A DNA stretch of 64,000 bases from CAIUGU01 sp963819685 (GTDB taxonomy: Bacteria > Pseudomonadota > Gammaproteobacteria > Steroidobacterales > Steroidobacteraceae). Positions 26,523-35,845 of the stretch are shown here, in pieces. Location: positions 310,001 to 374,000 of the forward strand of contig CAWFXI010000003.1 of NCBI GenBank assembly GCA_963819685.1, read 5' to 3'. A model generated the notes under the pieces. The model was not told the DNA's origin and made no database searches. It saw only the letters and a list, made by a program, of their open reading frames with translations. Each line of letters opens with the position of its first letter. Position 1 is the first letter of the stretch. A program made the position numbers and the translations under genes.

Positions 26523-27634
26523 CTACCTGGAAGAGTCCTTGACGTACTTTTTGATGTCATTCGGGAGCAGTTCGCCTCCATACACCACACCCCTGGAATC
26601 GACACCAATACCTTCAGCAGCACTGGACCCCATCACTGTACCCACAGGGTCCGGGATGAACGCCACGACCTTGCCGTCCTTGAGACTTCCAATGCGGATG
26701 CCGCGTTTCCACCCCCAGTGGTTTTGCGTTGCGGATTCCGATTCGGAATCGGCGACATACAGGAAGTCATTCTTGTCGACGGCGATTCCGCTCGGACGGC
26801 TGAACTGCGTGAACTGCTCGATGAATTTTCCGTCCTGGCCGAAAACCTGAATCCTGTTGTTGTTGCGATCCGCTACCAGTAGCCGCCCTCTGCTGTCGAA
26901 CGCCATATTGTGAATGAGGTCGAATTCACCCGGCTTCGTGCCTTTCTTCCCCCATTCGCTGATGTACTTGCCGTCCTTCGTGAATTTCACGATCCGGTTG
27001 CCTTTATCTCCTCCGTGTCCCTCGCCCACGAAGATGTCGCCGTTTGGCGCAATGGCAACGGCAGTGGGCTGCTCGAAATGATTCCGGTCACGTCCGGCCA
27101 CTCCGGCTGTCCCCAGCCGCATCAGCACTTTTCCGTCTGGTGAGAGCTTGATGACCTGAAGGCCAATGCCGTCCTTGGCCTCCGCATCGGCGATCCAGAC
27201 ATTCCCGTCCGCATCGACGGTAATGTTGTGCGGAAATATGAACATGCCGGCGCCCCAGTTGCGGACCACTTTGCCGTTCGGGTCGAACTCGAAGATCGGA
27301 TGCAGATTTGAACCGACGCAGGCGGTTGGCACGAACCCCTTGTAACCGCATCGCTCGATCACCCAGACGTGGTCACGCGAATCGACGGTCAAGGCGGGTA
27401 TCGATCCTTTCTCGCGACCTTCCGGCCACTGATACCACCCGGTAATGGTCCGATATGGATTAGGCGCCGAATTGGTTGGAGGCCCGGTCGGCACTGGCGG
27501 TTCCAGACGAACGCTTTCGCTCTGGTGGCTGCGGCGGGCGGCTGCGCGGAAGCGGTTTGCGCATCAGCGAACACGGCCGCAATCGCAAAAAGGATACCTG
27601 CCAGCGAAATATCCACTTTCGTGTGTCGAAACAT
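26523..27634 (-). CDS. NHL-repeat six-bladed propeller, peptidyl-alpha-hydroxyglycine lyase (PAL)-like, frameshifted near 27510
   Basis: A secreted propeller. The signal peptide (MFRHTKVDISLAGILFAIAA, end TASAQ) is in one frame from ATG 27634; at about 27500-27520 homology moves to the next frame, which runs PPTNSAPNPYRTITGWYQWP to the stop. NHL blades show FIFPHNITVDADGNVWIADA, HFEQPTAVAIAPNGDIFVGE, LIHNMAFDSRGRLLVADRNN and RPSGIAVDKNDFLYVADSES. The overall pattern resembles the lyase half of peptidylglycine alpha-amidating enzymes: two of three zinc His (PHN, IHN) are in place, while the third blade His and the catalytic Tyr position (GYCN in animals, here GHGG) differ. Lyase activity is therefore uncertain. 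A PHM-like protein is encoded 2.4 kb away. Confidence 0.85.
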
Positions 27635-28136
27635 TCGAATCTTCCTGTCAGTAGATGTTTGAGGGCGGGCGAAGTTCGGATCCGGATCTTCGGGGTCGCC
27701 TCAGCAGGAAAAATTTCTTCCGGCGTCCCGTCGTTGTTGTTGCGTCATGGCCGATCAGTACTTCGGCCAGATATATTTCATCGCCCCACGCCGATCATCG
27801 AAGCATGTAGTGCCGGCAGATTTCTGCGTATCGCCACTAGTTCCCTTCAGGAAAGGCGGCTCCGCGAAGGATAGTATCGCCTTGCCGGCTCTCCCGGCAA
27901 CTGATGTTGCCGATGACAACGAAGAATCCCGGACTGCTGGACCGCAAGGGCGAATGCGTGAAGAATAGTCAGGCGCTGCTGGTTGGTACGAGTGAACGGC
28001 CCGTGGGGCGCGGAACAATGGTTCAGGCGGAATTTCGGAAATCGGATCCCGGTGCACATTGCCCGAAACCGCGCCGCGACATCAATTCGTTTCTTCATTT
28101 CTCATGGCAAGACGATACCGGATATCAGGAGGCATC
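27635..28136. other. Intergenic region, no gene seen
   Basis: About 500 bases between the propeller gene and the cupin gene. Only short frames without motifs. One perfect 7-bp hairpin at 27882-27900 (TTGCCGG, loop CTCTC, CCGGCAA) lacks a T-run. An ATCCGGAT palindrome lies near 27678. No obvious repeat or RNA gene. Confidence 0.5.
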
Positions 28137-28616
28137 ATGACTTTCCGCCCTGTTCGAAGTTTGTTTCTGGCGCTGTGCGTGATCACCATTGCCGCTGGAG
28201 TGGCTCGCGCAGCCGGACCCGATCCGGCAGTAATGACGTTTACATTGCCAGCGGACATCAAGTGGCAGGAAAGCCCGGCGAATCCCGGCGTCAGAAGCGC
28301 CATATTGTTCGGTGACCCGACCAAGCCCGGCGAGCTGTATGCGACGATCAATCAATTTCAGCCGGGCTTCATGACGCAGCCGCACTTTCACCCGAACGAT
28401 CGCTATGTCATGGTGCTCAAGGGCACGTGGTATGTGGGAAGTGGTGAAAAATTCGACCCCGAAAGCACCACGGGTATGCCGGCCGGCAGTACCGTCAAGC
28501 ACATTGCAAACCAGATTCACTATGATGGTGCCAGGGACGTACCGTGCGAAATCATCATCTTCGGTATCGGCCCCGGCTCTGCCAAGCCCGCCAGCGAAAA
28601 ATCCAGCGCCAAGTAA
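28137..28616 (+). CDS. Secreted cupin-domain protein
   Basis: A 159-residue protein with a signal peptide (about residues 1-25, GVARAAG). A single cupin domain shows GELYATINQFQPGFMTQPHF with HFHPNDRYVMVLKGTWYVG, the first cupin motif with two His and a Glu/Asp replacement, and KHIANQIHYDGARDVPCEII, the second motif with His. Metal binding is likely. A strong AGGAGG sits 5 bases before ATG 28137, which fixes the start. The gene stands alone between a gap and a terminator, so it is probably monocistronic. Function unknown; cupins of this kind act as isomerases, dioxygenases or binding proteins. Confidence 0.87.
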   Translation: MTFRPVRSLFLALCVITIAAGVARAAGPDPAVMTFTLPADIKWQESPANPGVRSAILFGDPTKPGELYATINQFQPGFMTQPHFHPNDRYVMVLKGTWYVGSGEKFDPESTTGMPAGSTVKHIANQIHYDGARDVPCEIIIFGIGPGSAKPASEKSSAK

Positions 28617-28670
28617 CGTTCACTCCCCCGTCCTGCCGCTGGACCCTGTCCAGCAGCCTCCTGCGACAAG

Positions 28671-28702
28671 AAAAGGCTGGCCCCATGGGTCAGCCTTTTT
28701 TT
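28671..28702 (+). terminator. Rho-independent terminator after the cupin gene
   Basis: AAAGGCTG (28672-28679) pairs with CAGCCTTT (28691-28698), loop of 11 bases, followed by Ts to 28702. It lies 55 bases after the cupin stop. The stem would also work weakly on the other strand. Confidence 0.88.
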
Positions 28703-28868
28703 GTGAGATTGCGGATTCAATTTCGGTTGTGAGTCGGTCTTCGCCGGTCAGCAGCGCAGCCGTCAGGGAGAGTTATGCAACGGCCCCAATGCTGCCTGCG
28801 GAGATTGGTTCGCCACTATGACGTCGTCTGCGTGCAGCTGTCGACGTGGACCCGGAAGCCGCGATCGG

Positions 28869-29462
28869 CTAACGCTCTTCCCGCCGGTTCGGGAAGTTGA
28901 TCAGACAGCCAAGCGCGTCGCGCTTGGGGACTGCTATCGACCCGCCCGCGAGCACAGTGTCGAGCGCATCGCGCAAATAGTGCTGGGTGGCCAGCTTCTG
29001 GTGTTCGTAGGTCAGGCTGTCGTCAAGTGGGCCGTGATAGACAATCTTCCAGCTCTTCGGGTCAATGACGAAGATTTCGGCGGTCCGTATCACCCCGAGA
29101 GATTCACCGACCGACTGGGTCTCGTCGATCAGAATCGGCACATCGATCCGGAACATTTCGGCCTCGCGCAGGATCGACGAGCGGTCGTCCTGCAGATTCG
29201 AGTTCAGCATCAGGAACTCGATACCGCGATTCTTGTAGGCGTCGCGAATTTCCCGGAACGCAGGCCACGCATTGCGGACGATCGGGCAGCCGTTGCCCTG
29301 AACCATGATCACGACAGCCTTTGCATGAGACAGCCAATGGAGTTCGTGCGTGGCGCGATGTTGATCCTGCAATCTGAAATTCTCCGCAGTTTCGGCGGAA
29401 ACGGCGAACGCGGCTGCGGCTCCGATCAGTCCGAGCAGAACAGGCAAACTGATTATTTTCAT
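28869..29462 (-). CDS. Periplasmic redoxin (thioredoxin-like fold, single-Cys active site)
   Basis: A 197-residue exported thioredoxin-fold protein; signal peptide about residues 1-23 (AAAAFAVSAE). The active-site segment is VVIMVQGNGCPIVRNAWPAF, so only one Cys in the CxxC position. Downstream GIEFLMLNSNLQDDRSSILR, VPILIDETQSVGESLGVIRT and EIFVIDPKSWKIVYHGPLDD follow the AhpC/redoxin pattern. A second Cys occurs near the end in ALGCLINFP. The same pair of Cys and the same C-terminal GC-x-L-x-FP signature occur in the redoxin part of the large protein at 29998-31798, so the two are paralogues. Probably a thiol donor or peroxide-sensing partner to that copper/heme protein; this is inference. 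Confidence 0.85.
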   Translation of the reverse strand: MKIISLPVLLGLIGAAAAFAVSAETAENFRLQDQHRATHELHWLSHAKAVVIMVQGNGCPIVRNAWPAFREIRDAYKNRGIEFLMLNSNLQDDRSSILREAEMFRIDVPILIDETQSVGESLGVIRTAEIFVIDPKSWKIVYHGPLDDSLTYEHQKLATQHYLRDALDTVLAGGSIAVPKRDALGCLINFPNRREER

Positions 29463-29532
29463 CGGATGGCCCCGTTCAAATCACAAACAATTGTAAACTC
29501 ATTTTCGGTAAGCAATCCGGAGGGAAGCTGCG

Positions 29533-29961
29533 ATGAGGATGAGACTGCTCGTGGCGGTGCTGCTGGCAGCGGGACCCGGATATCTCAGCGCTCAGAACGC
29601 GACTGCACCGGATCTGGCCGAGACCACGCTCGCGAAGATGCAGATGATGATCCACCACGCGATGGAGACGGCGGCCGAAGGGGCGCAGCTCGTCGCCCTT
29701 GGCCAGGAATCGGCAACTGCCGTCGATGCGCTGGCCATCGAGCGAGGCCGGGCGATGATCGCCGACGCGAAGGCATTGATTCGCGAAGTTGCGGCCGGCG
29801 ATACGATGATGAGTCTGCACAGGCAGCAGCTCTCCGATGCCGCGAACAGTTCGATGATCGCGACGCACCGTCTCGAACAGGCTGCATCCAGCTATATCAA
29901 GGCGCTGGAAGACTCGCTCCCGGGCGATACGAAACCGATCGCTGGATCGCACGTGCACTGA
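29533..29961 (+). CDS. Small secreted alpha-helical protein of unknown function
   Basis: A 142-residue protein with a signal peptide (MRMRLLVAVLLAAGPGYLSA, cleavage before Q21). The mature chain is predicted helical throughout and Met/Ala-rich: TLAKMQMMIHHAMETAAEGA, AIERGRAMIADAKALIREVA and DTMMSLHRQQLSDAANSSMI. There are several Met and His (MMIHHAM, HVH at the end) that could bind copper, which is interesting between two redox genes, but this is speculation. GGAGGGAAG precedes ATG 29533. It is divergent from the redoxin gene and convergent with the PHM-like gene. I do not recognise a family. Confidence 0.7.
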   Translation: MRMRLLVAVLLAAGPGYLSAQNATAPDLAETTLAKMQMMIHHAMETAAEGAQLVALGQESATAVDALAIERGRAMIADAKALIREVAAGDTMMSLHRQQLSDAANSSMIATHRLEQAASSYIKALEDSLPGDTKPIAGSHVH

Positions 29962-29997
29962 TCTCGTCCTCGAATCTCGAAACTTCGGCCGCCAATG

Positions 29998-31798
29998 CTA
30001 TTGATGCGAGTTTGGCAGCGTATACGTGATGTAGCCGACAAACATTTCCTCGTTGCTCTGCAGCCCACCCAGCACCTTGGCAGCCGGATCCGGGATTGCC
30101 CGGGTTGTACTTCGTATTGTCGTAGACGCCATCGATGATGATGCGGGTTCCGGCCGGAACCAGCTTCGGTTCGGCGAGCCGGTAGGTGGGCTGCCAGTTG
30201 AAATCATAACGCGACACGTTCAGCAGGATTTCGGAGCGCATGTCGGGATAGACCGCCGTGAAGCGAAATGCCGTGCCACGGAAATGCATATGCGGGCGCA
30301 CTGCGTAAAGCAGTATGTCCTCGGGAATCACGTAGCTGTGATTCATCCGATGGTCGACCGCGCCTGGTGGAATCTCGAGCGCGCCGCTGGCCCAGTGCGC
30401 GATCCCGTAGGTCTGATAACTGCGCTCGGGCGCCTTGTCGTAAAAATAAAGGGCGAAGCGCGTCCGGTCCGTGACGGGCACACCGATCGGGGTGTAGTGA
30501 ATCTGCATCGCGATCTTGTGGCCTTTGGGGATGAACACGCCGGTGCCTTCCGGAAACACCGACGCATCGGCCTTGCCGGGCGCATACCCTTCAAGAAAAT
30601 TGGGCACTTCTTCGCTGACCGGTTGCTCGCCGTCCTTTGTCTCCGGCGTCGTGATGTACGTGACCAGGTGATGCAGCACGCGCGTGTCGCCCGGAATGAA
30701 TTGTACGGCCCGGACCCACTTGTCTTCCTTGAACGGAAGTGAAACCGTCCTGTTGACGTAATCGATGATGCCCGTAGCCGGTATATCGAAGGGCGGCACT
30801 TCAACGATGTAGTCGGGCTTGCCAAGCTGCCACTGCGTTTGCAGCGGCTTGACCTTCTCTTCGAGCGGATCGACAGGGCTGTCGCCGCGTGGCGCGCCCG
30901 CGTCGACCCAGTGGACGAGCGTCTGCAGGTCCTTCTTCGGGATGGAGGTCTTGTTGAGGAAATGATTGTAGTGCGGGTCAACCTGCATCGGCGGCATGCG
31001 CTTTGTCATCAGCACCTCGCGAATCATCGGCGCGAAGCCGCGCACGACGCGGTGGCGGTTCATCGCAAATGGCGCGATGCCGCCTTCGACATGACAGTGA
31101 GTGCAGTTCTCGATCAGGATCGGAGCGACCTCGGTCGCGTAGTCAGGTACGTGATCCGCGCGGTCCGGAAAAGTCAGTGCGCAACCGTTCGTAACGTCGA
31201 GGCTTACGCTCGCCCGTCCCGCCGCGTTGCCCTCTGCGGCCGCCGTCAATGTCTGCTTGAGCGCTTCCGGGAAATTCGCCCGGCCGACAGCACCGGTATT
31301 GATCAGATCGTAAGGGCCCGGATTGGTCAGCGCTGTGAGTAGCGGCCCACGATACAGCAGCGTTCGCGATTGGGGTTCGATCACGAGTACTTCGCCGGCC
31401 TGTGTCACTTTCAGAGACTCGGCAACAAGCTGACTCTCGTCGAGCATGATCGGAAAATCAACGTCGTAGGCTTTGGCAACGCGGCGCACCGATTCAATAT
31501 CGTCCCCAGCCGCCGAGTTCATCATCAGAAACTCAAAGCCCCGGCTTTCCCATTCCGTACGCAGCAGCTTGTACTTCGGCAGTAGATCTATGTTCTGCGC
31601 GCAGTGATTGGACTGAGTCAGGATCACGATGCCTTTCCTGTAGCCAAGCCGCTTCAGCGTCCATTGCGTCCCCTGATGGTCGATCAGGGAAAAATCGCCG
31701 ATCCTGACCGGCTTTTCCGCGACTTGAGCGACAGCGGTACAGCAGCCGAGAAAGAGGCCAATGAGAATGCCAAATCCGCTCAATGCCCTGCCTTGCAT
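29998..31798 (-). CDS. Redoxin - cytochrome c - copper type II (PHM-like) monooxygenase fusion, frameshifted near 30092
   Basis: A large exported protein starting at ATG 31798 (MQGRALSGFGILIGLFLGCC) with AAAGG upstream; an earlier ATG at 31855 adds non-signal sequence. Domains in order: redoxin (about residues 30-215; SNHCAQNIDLLPKY, NGCALTFP), one c-type heme site CTHCH in APILIENCTHCHVEGGIAPF, then a copper type II ascorbate-dependent monooxygenase fold with HH in RVLHHLVTYITTPE, IHYTPIG, and HMHFRG. At about 30092-30094 a GGG run carries an extra base; the true frame then gives DPAAKVLGGLQSNEEMFVGY and ITYTLPNSHQ, stop at 29998. This restores an EM motif matching the CuM Met ligand of PHM. 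The uncorrected frame instead runs to 29897 and loses it. Confidence 0.87.
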
Positions 31799-32153
31799 AT
31801 GCGCCTTTCCCCCGCAACCATTCCGATTGTTGTCATAGGCAATATACGTATTCAAGAATTAAATATAAACACCTAATCGCGAATGTCCGGATTCAGCGGA
31901 TGATCCCACTCTCAAGACAGCAGCGCTGGAAGACAAGGGAAGAGGCGTGAACGCGCATTTGCGCAGAAGCCGGCCTGGCTTAGCGCAGCTGGCGGGATAC
32001 AACAGTGCGGGAAATGTCTCTTGAAGCAGGGACTACCGGCCGCGCTCATGACCTGCATGCAGAGCTGGCGGGCAAGGCATTGTGGTGGCAACCGGCAGCC
32101 CGGCACACGACGCAGGTGGTTGGCCTGCGTATTGCCGCACCCCGCGCTGGCGG
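31799..32153. other. Intergenic region between two minus-strand genes
   Basis: About 355 bases. The end nearest the redoxin-PHM gene is AT-rich and holds the promoter candidate at 31841-31869. The rest (31870-32153) contains no convincing frame, hairpin with T-run, or repeat. Confidence 0.5.
31841..31869 (-). promoter_or_regulatory. Promoter candidate for the redoxin-PHM gene
   Basis: On the minus strand TTTATA (31869-31864), a 17-base spacer and TATATT (31846-31841). The -35 box is weak, the -10 good. The start codon is 43 bases downstream. Confidence 0.4.
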
Positions 32154-33335
32154 TCAGAAGGCGGGGATCCCGGTAATCGCCCGGCCGAGGATCAACGCAT
32201 GGATGTCGTGCGTGCCCTCGTAAGTGTTGACCACTTCGAGATTGACGAGATGTCGTGCGACACCGAATTCGTCGCTGATGCCATTGCCGCCCATCATGTC
32301 GCGTGCCATGCGCGCGATGTCGAGCGCCTTGCCGCAGCTGTTGCGCTTGAGGATGCTCGTCAGTTCGACGGTGGCACTGCCGTCTTCACGCATCCGGCCG
32401 AGGCGCAGGGCGCCCTGCAGCCCGAGCGCAATCTCCGTCAACATGTCAGCGAGCTTCTTCTGGATTAACTGGTTGGCGGCCAGCGGCTTGCCGAACTGCT
32501 TGCGGTCGAGGACGTAGTCACGCGCGCGTCGGTAGCAGTCTTCGGCGGCGCCGAGGGCCCCCCAGGCGATGCCGAAGCGCGCGCTGTTGAGGCAGGTGAA
32601 CGGGCCTTTCAACCCACGGACGTCGGGAAACGCGTTTTCATCGGGACAGAACACGCCATCCATCACCACCTCGCCGGTGATGCTGGTGCGCAGTCCGACC
32701 TTGCCGTGGATCGGCGGCGCCGACAGTCCCTTCCAGCCCTTCTCGAGTACGAAGCCACGGATATCGCCTGCGTCATCCTTGGCCCAGACCACGAACACGT
32801 CGGCGATCGGGCTGTTCGAAATCCACGTCTTGGCGCCGGTCAGCTCCCAGCCGCCTGCAACTTTCCTGGCACGCGTGATCATGCTGCCCGGATCAGATCC
32901 GTGATTCGGTTCGGTGAGGCCGAAACAGCCGATCCACTCCCCGGTTGCGAGTTTGGGCAGATACTTCTGCTTCGTGGCCTCGTTGCCGAATGTATTGATC
33001 GGCACCATCACCAGCGACGACTGTACGCTCATCATGGAGCGGTAACCGGAGTCGACGGTTTCGACTTCGCGCGCAATGAGACCGTAACAGACATAGTTCA
33101 GGGCAGCGCCACCGTAACGCTCTGGGATCGTCGGGCCCAGCAGGCCGAGTTCGCCCATCTCGCGGAAGATGGCAACGTCGGTCTTTTCGTGGCGGAACGC
33201 CTCGAGCACGCGCGGCAGCAGCCTTTCCTGGCTGTAGATGTGTGCCGCGTCGCGCACGGCGCGTTCATCGTCACTCAGCTGCGCGTCGAGCAGCAGTGGA
33301 TCGTCGCGGTCGAAGACAGCTTTCTTTGCGGGCAT
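32154..33335 (-). CDS. gcdH: Acyl-CoA dehydrogenase, glutaryl-CoA dehydrogenase type
   Basis: A 393-residue FAD enzyme of the glutaryl-CoA dehydrogenase branch: it would oxidise and decarboxylate glutaryl-CoA to crotonyl-CoA. Features are PTIPERYGGAALNYVCYGLI, SGYRSMMSVQSSLVMVPINT, WIGCFGLTEPNHGSDPGSMI (FAD/substrate loop), the arginine-containing VGLRTSITGEVVMDGVFCP, and DMMGGNGISDEFGVARHLVN. The catalytic base is E373 in NTYEGTHDIHALILGRAITG. The length is normal and all key segments are present. Only eight bases separate it from the MFS gene upstream on the same strand. The CaiB/BaiF CoA-transferase across the divergent gap fits a glutarate-activation pathway, as in other gcdH loci. Confidence 0.92.
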   Translation of the reverse strand: MPAKKAVFDRDDPLLLDAQLSDDERAVRDAAHIYSQERLLPRVLEAFRHEKTDVAIFREMGELGLLGPTIPERYGGAALNYVCYGLIAREVETVDSGYRSMMSVQSSLVMVPINTFGNEATKQKYLPKLATGEWIGCFGLTEPNHGSDPGSMITRARKVAGGWELTGAKTWISNSPIADVFVVWAKDDAGDIRGFVLEKGWKGLSAPPIHGKVGLRTSITGEVVMDGVFCPDENAFPDVRGLKGPFTCLNSARFGIAWGALGAAEDCYRRARDYVLDRKQFGKPLAANQLIQKKLADMLTEIALGLQGALRLGRMREDGSATVELTSILKRNSCGKALDIARMARDMMGGNGISDEFGVARHLVNLEVVNTYEGTHDIHALILGRAITGIPAF

Positions 33336-33343
33336 TCCGATTC

Positions 33344-34672
33344 CTAATGCGTCGAGGTCGGCTTTGAAATGACGCGCTCCAGCCCGTCATCCGGGGTCGG
33401 CGCCTTTGCTTCCTGCATAAGGCGCATGCCCTTCGTTTCCGGCAGCATCCATATAGCCATGGCTGCCAGCAGCACGAAGGGTATGGCCAGCGCGATGCCG
33501 GCACCGAACGTCGATCGGGATGCCACCCACGCGATCAAGACGGGAGCCAGAAATTGCGTGCCGCGCGATACGTTGTAGATGATGCCGAGCGCAGAAGCAC
33601 GGACCTTCGTCGGGAACACTTCGTTCAACAGCGGGCCAATTCCGCCCCAGTTGCCTTCGCCAAAACCAAGGAGAAGCATGAAGCCGAAAATCACCCACGT
33701 GTAACCACCGGCCATGTTCCACCCCAGTGTCACCATCACCAGACCGAGGGCCTTGAAGATGGAGAACAGTGTGAAGGCGGGGCGCCGTCCCCAGCGATCG
33801 GCCAATTGGCCGAATATCACGTAACCAAACAGCGAGCCGATCTGATCCATCAGCAACAACCCAGCCGTCTGGCCCAGCGTGAGGCCGCGTCCCTGGATCA
33901 GGTAAGTCGGCAGCCAGATGGTTTTCAACCAGAAAGCAGACATGTTGAAGATCGTCAACGTCAGCGCGATCGCCGTGGTTTTACGCAGCGCAGGACCCAC
34001 CATTTCCGCGATCACCTGCCACGGCGTCATGGCGACCCGCCCCGCGTTTTTCAGGCGCAGCCAGATATCCGACTCGGGCATCTGCGAACGGATCAGCAGG
34101 ACGATCAGGGCCGGCAGGGCAGACAGGACGAAAACGGCCCGCCAGCCGATCAACGGGGCGAGCATGGTGCCAGCCATGGTCGCGAAGAAACGCGCGAACG
34201 CGGAACCACTTTGCAGGTACGCGCCGTAGCGGCCACGGACATGGGGCGGCACGGTTTCGCCCACCATCGCATGCGCCACGGCCCATTCACCACCGATACC
34301 GAAGCCGGTAATGGCGCGCGCGATCAGGAGCGTCCAGAAACCGTTCGCGAATCCCGAGAGCAGCGTGCCGAAGCTGTAAACCAGAATCGTGATCATCAGC
34401 AGCGGTTTGCGGCCGTAGCGGTCGGCCAGCGCTCCACCAAAAATGCCACCCACAGCCGAGAACGCGAGCGCCGTGCCGAGCAGGATCGCAACATCCTGTG
34501 TCGTGAGTCCGAGGTCCTTGGTGATCGTCGTCGATGCAACCAGGAAGCTCAGCAGCACCAGGTCGTAAAAGTCGAAAACCCAGCCAATAAACGAGAATGT
34601 TAGGATCTTGCGGTGGATCGGCAGGACTATCGGGCTTTCGCTGAGCAGTTTGCCGTCTTCTGGTTTTTGCAC
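33344..34672 (-). CDS. MFS transporter, aromatic-acid/sugar-acid symporter (AAHS) type
   Basis: A 442-residue 12-helix transporter. The AAHS-like first helix is IGWVFDFYDLVLLSFLVAST with the charged FDFYD motif. Loop 2-3 GGALADRYGRKPLLM is the MFS signature, repeated as FGQLADRWGRRPAFT in the second half. Helix 5 has GFGIGGEWAVAHAMVGETVP. A cytoplasmic C-tail follows. It shares a transcript with gcdH (8-base gap), so a dicarboxylate or aromatic acid feeding the CoA pathway is the likely cargo. The start codon is 24 bases from that of the divergent CaiB/BaiF gene, so their promoters must overlap neighbouring coding sequence. Confidence 0.9.
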   Translation of the reverse strand: MQKPEDGKLLSESPIVLPIHRKILTFSFIGWVFDFYDLVLLSFLVASTTITKDLGLTTQDVAILLGTALAFSAVGGIFGGALADRYGRKPLLMITILVYSFGTLLSGFANGFWTLLIARAITGFGIGGEWAVAHAMVGETVPPHVRGRYGAYLQSGSAFARFFATMAGTMLAPLIGWRAVFVLSALPALIVLLIRSQMPESDIWLRLKNAGRVAMTPWQVIAEMVGPALRKTTAIALTLTIFNMSAFWLKTIWLPTYLIQGRGLTLGQTAGLLLMDQIGSLFGYVIFGQLADRWGRRPAFTLFSIFKALGLVMVTLGWNMAGGYTWVIFGFMLLLGFGEGNWGGIGPLLNEVFPTKVRASALGIIYNVSRGTQFLAPVLIAWVASRSTFGAGIALAIPFVLLAAMAIWMLPETKGMRLMQEAKAPTPDDGLERVISKPTSTH

Positions 34673-34696
34673 TGCAGTTCGTCCTTAGGAGAGTAG

Positions 34697-35845
34697 ATGG
34701 CAGCGCTTGATGGTCTGCGAGTAATCGACCTCACACGCGTCCTGGCAGGACCGTATTGCACGATGCTGCTCGGCGATATGGGCGCGGACGTTATCAAGAT
34801 CGAGGAACCGGCGCAAGGCGACGACGTGCGATTGTGGGGCCCGTTCATTGGCGACTGGAGTGCGTACTTTCTCGGCATCAATCGCAACAAGCGCAGCGTG
34901 GCGCTCGATCTGAAGTCAGCCGACGGCAAGGCAGCATTGCGCGCGTTGCTCGCGGGCGCGGACGTCTTTGTCGAGAACATCAAGCCCGGCAGCATGGAGA
35001 AGCTCGGATTCAGCAGGGAGGCCATTTGCTCGCTCAACCCGCGGTTGATTCACTGTTCGATCAGTGGCTACGGCCAGACAGGGCCGCGGCAGCACCTGAC
35101 GGGATATGACCCGGTCGTGCAGGCGGAGTCCGGTTTCATGGACATAACGGGTCATCCCGACGGACCGCCGGTGCGCGCGGGCATTGCAATGACGGACTAC
35201 CTTGCGGCGTTGTACGCGTACTCCGGGATCCTGCTGGCACTGCGAGAGCGGGATCAGACGGGCAAGGGACAGCATGTGGACATCGCGCTTTTCGATTCGA
35301 TTCTCTCCACGCTCTCGATGCCGGTAGGCACTTTTCAGGCGACGGGTCAGACCCCGCAGCGCCACGGCAATTCCCACGCAACGATAGCGCCGTATGAAGT
35401 GATGCGCGCGTCGGACGGCAGCCTGATGATCGCTGCGGCGAACAGCCGGCTATGGAAGCAACTGTGCGACGCCGTCGGCGTGCCGCGACTCGTCGACGAT
35501 CCCCGCTTCAAGACCAATTCGGATCGAGTGGCCAACCGTCTGGCGCTCGTAGGCGAGCTCGAAGCCGCGTTTGCCCATTTCACGGTGAATGAGCTGATCG
35601 CGCGCCTGCAACAATTCGGGGTCGCATGCGGGCGCGTGCAGACAGTTCCGGAAGCACTTCTGGATCCGCAGATCGAACCGCGCCAGATGTTGATCCCTCT
35701 TGACGGTCCCGACCTGAAGGGCTTCCGCGTGCTCGGCAATCCGATCAAGCTGTCACTGAGTCCACCACGCCTCTACAGGCGTCCGCCGAAGCTCGGTGAA
35801 CACACGTCCGAGGTCATGGACGAAATCAGCCGGGGTAGTACCTGA
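34697..35845 (+). CDS. CaiB/BaiF family III CoA-transferase
   Basis: A 382-residue family III CoA-transferase that activates a carboxylic acid by CoA transfer. The N-terminal GLRVIDLTRVLAGPYCTMLL, GADVIKIEEPAQGDDVRLWG, NRNKRSVALDLKSADGKAAL and FVENIKPGSMEKLGFS are diagnostic. The catalytic Asp is about D167 in AGIAMTDYLAALYAYSGILL. The C-terminal half has RHGNSHATIAPYEVMRASDG. ATG 34697 follows AGGAGAGTAG. Its divergence from the MFS-gcdH pair suggests succinyl-CoA:glutarate CoA-transferase activity, by analogy to known gcdH-linked enzymes; the donor and acceptor are not readable from sequence. Its end overlaps the MaoC gene on the other strand by 20 bases. Confidence 0.92.
   Translation: MAALDGLRVIDLTRVLAGPYCTMLLGDMGADVIKIEEPAQGDDVRLWGPFIGDWSAYFLGINRNKRSVALDLKSADGKAALRALLAGADVFVENIKPGSMEKLGFSREAICSLNPRLIHCSISGYGQTGPRQHLTGYDPVVQAESGFMDITGHPDGPPVRAGIAMTDYLAALYAYSGILLALRERDQTGKGQHVDIALFDSILSTLSMPVGTFQATGQTPQRHGNSHATIAPYEVMRASDGSLMIAAANSRLWKQLCDAVGVPRLVDDPRFKTNSDRVANRLALVGELEAAFAHFTVNELIARLQQFGVACGRVQTVPEALLDPQIEPRQMLIPLDGPDLKGFRVLGNPIKLSLSPPRLYRRPPKLGEHTSEVMDEISRGST

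Noticed and set aside
26319..26882. Plus-strand frame over the terminator and the end of the NHL gene
   Set aside because: Crosses a strong terminator and lies antisense to conserved NHL blades.
28869..29462. Classical thioredoxin or TlpA
   Set aside because: Only one Cys in the active-site position (GNGCPIV), so an oxidoreductase CxxC is absent; kept as redoxin-like.
33554..34603. Plus-strand open frame opposite the MFS transporter
   Set aside because: Arg/Gln/His-rich antisense translation of a membrane protein; no family resemblance.
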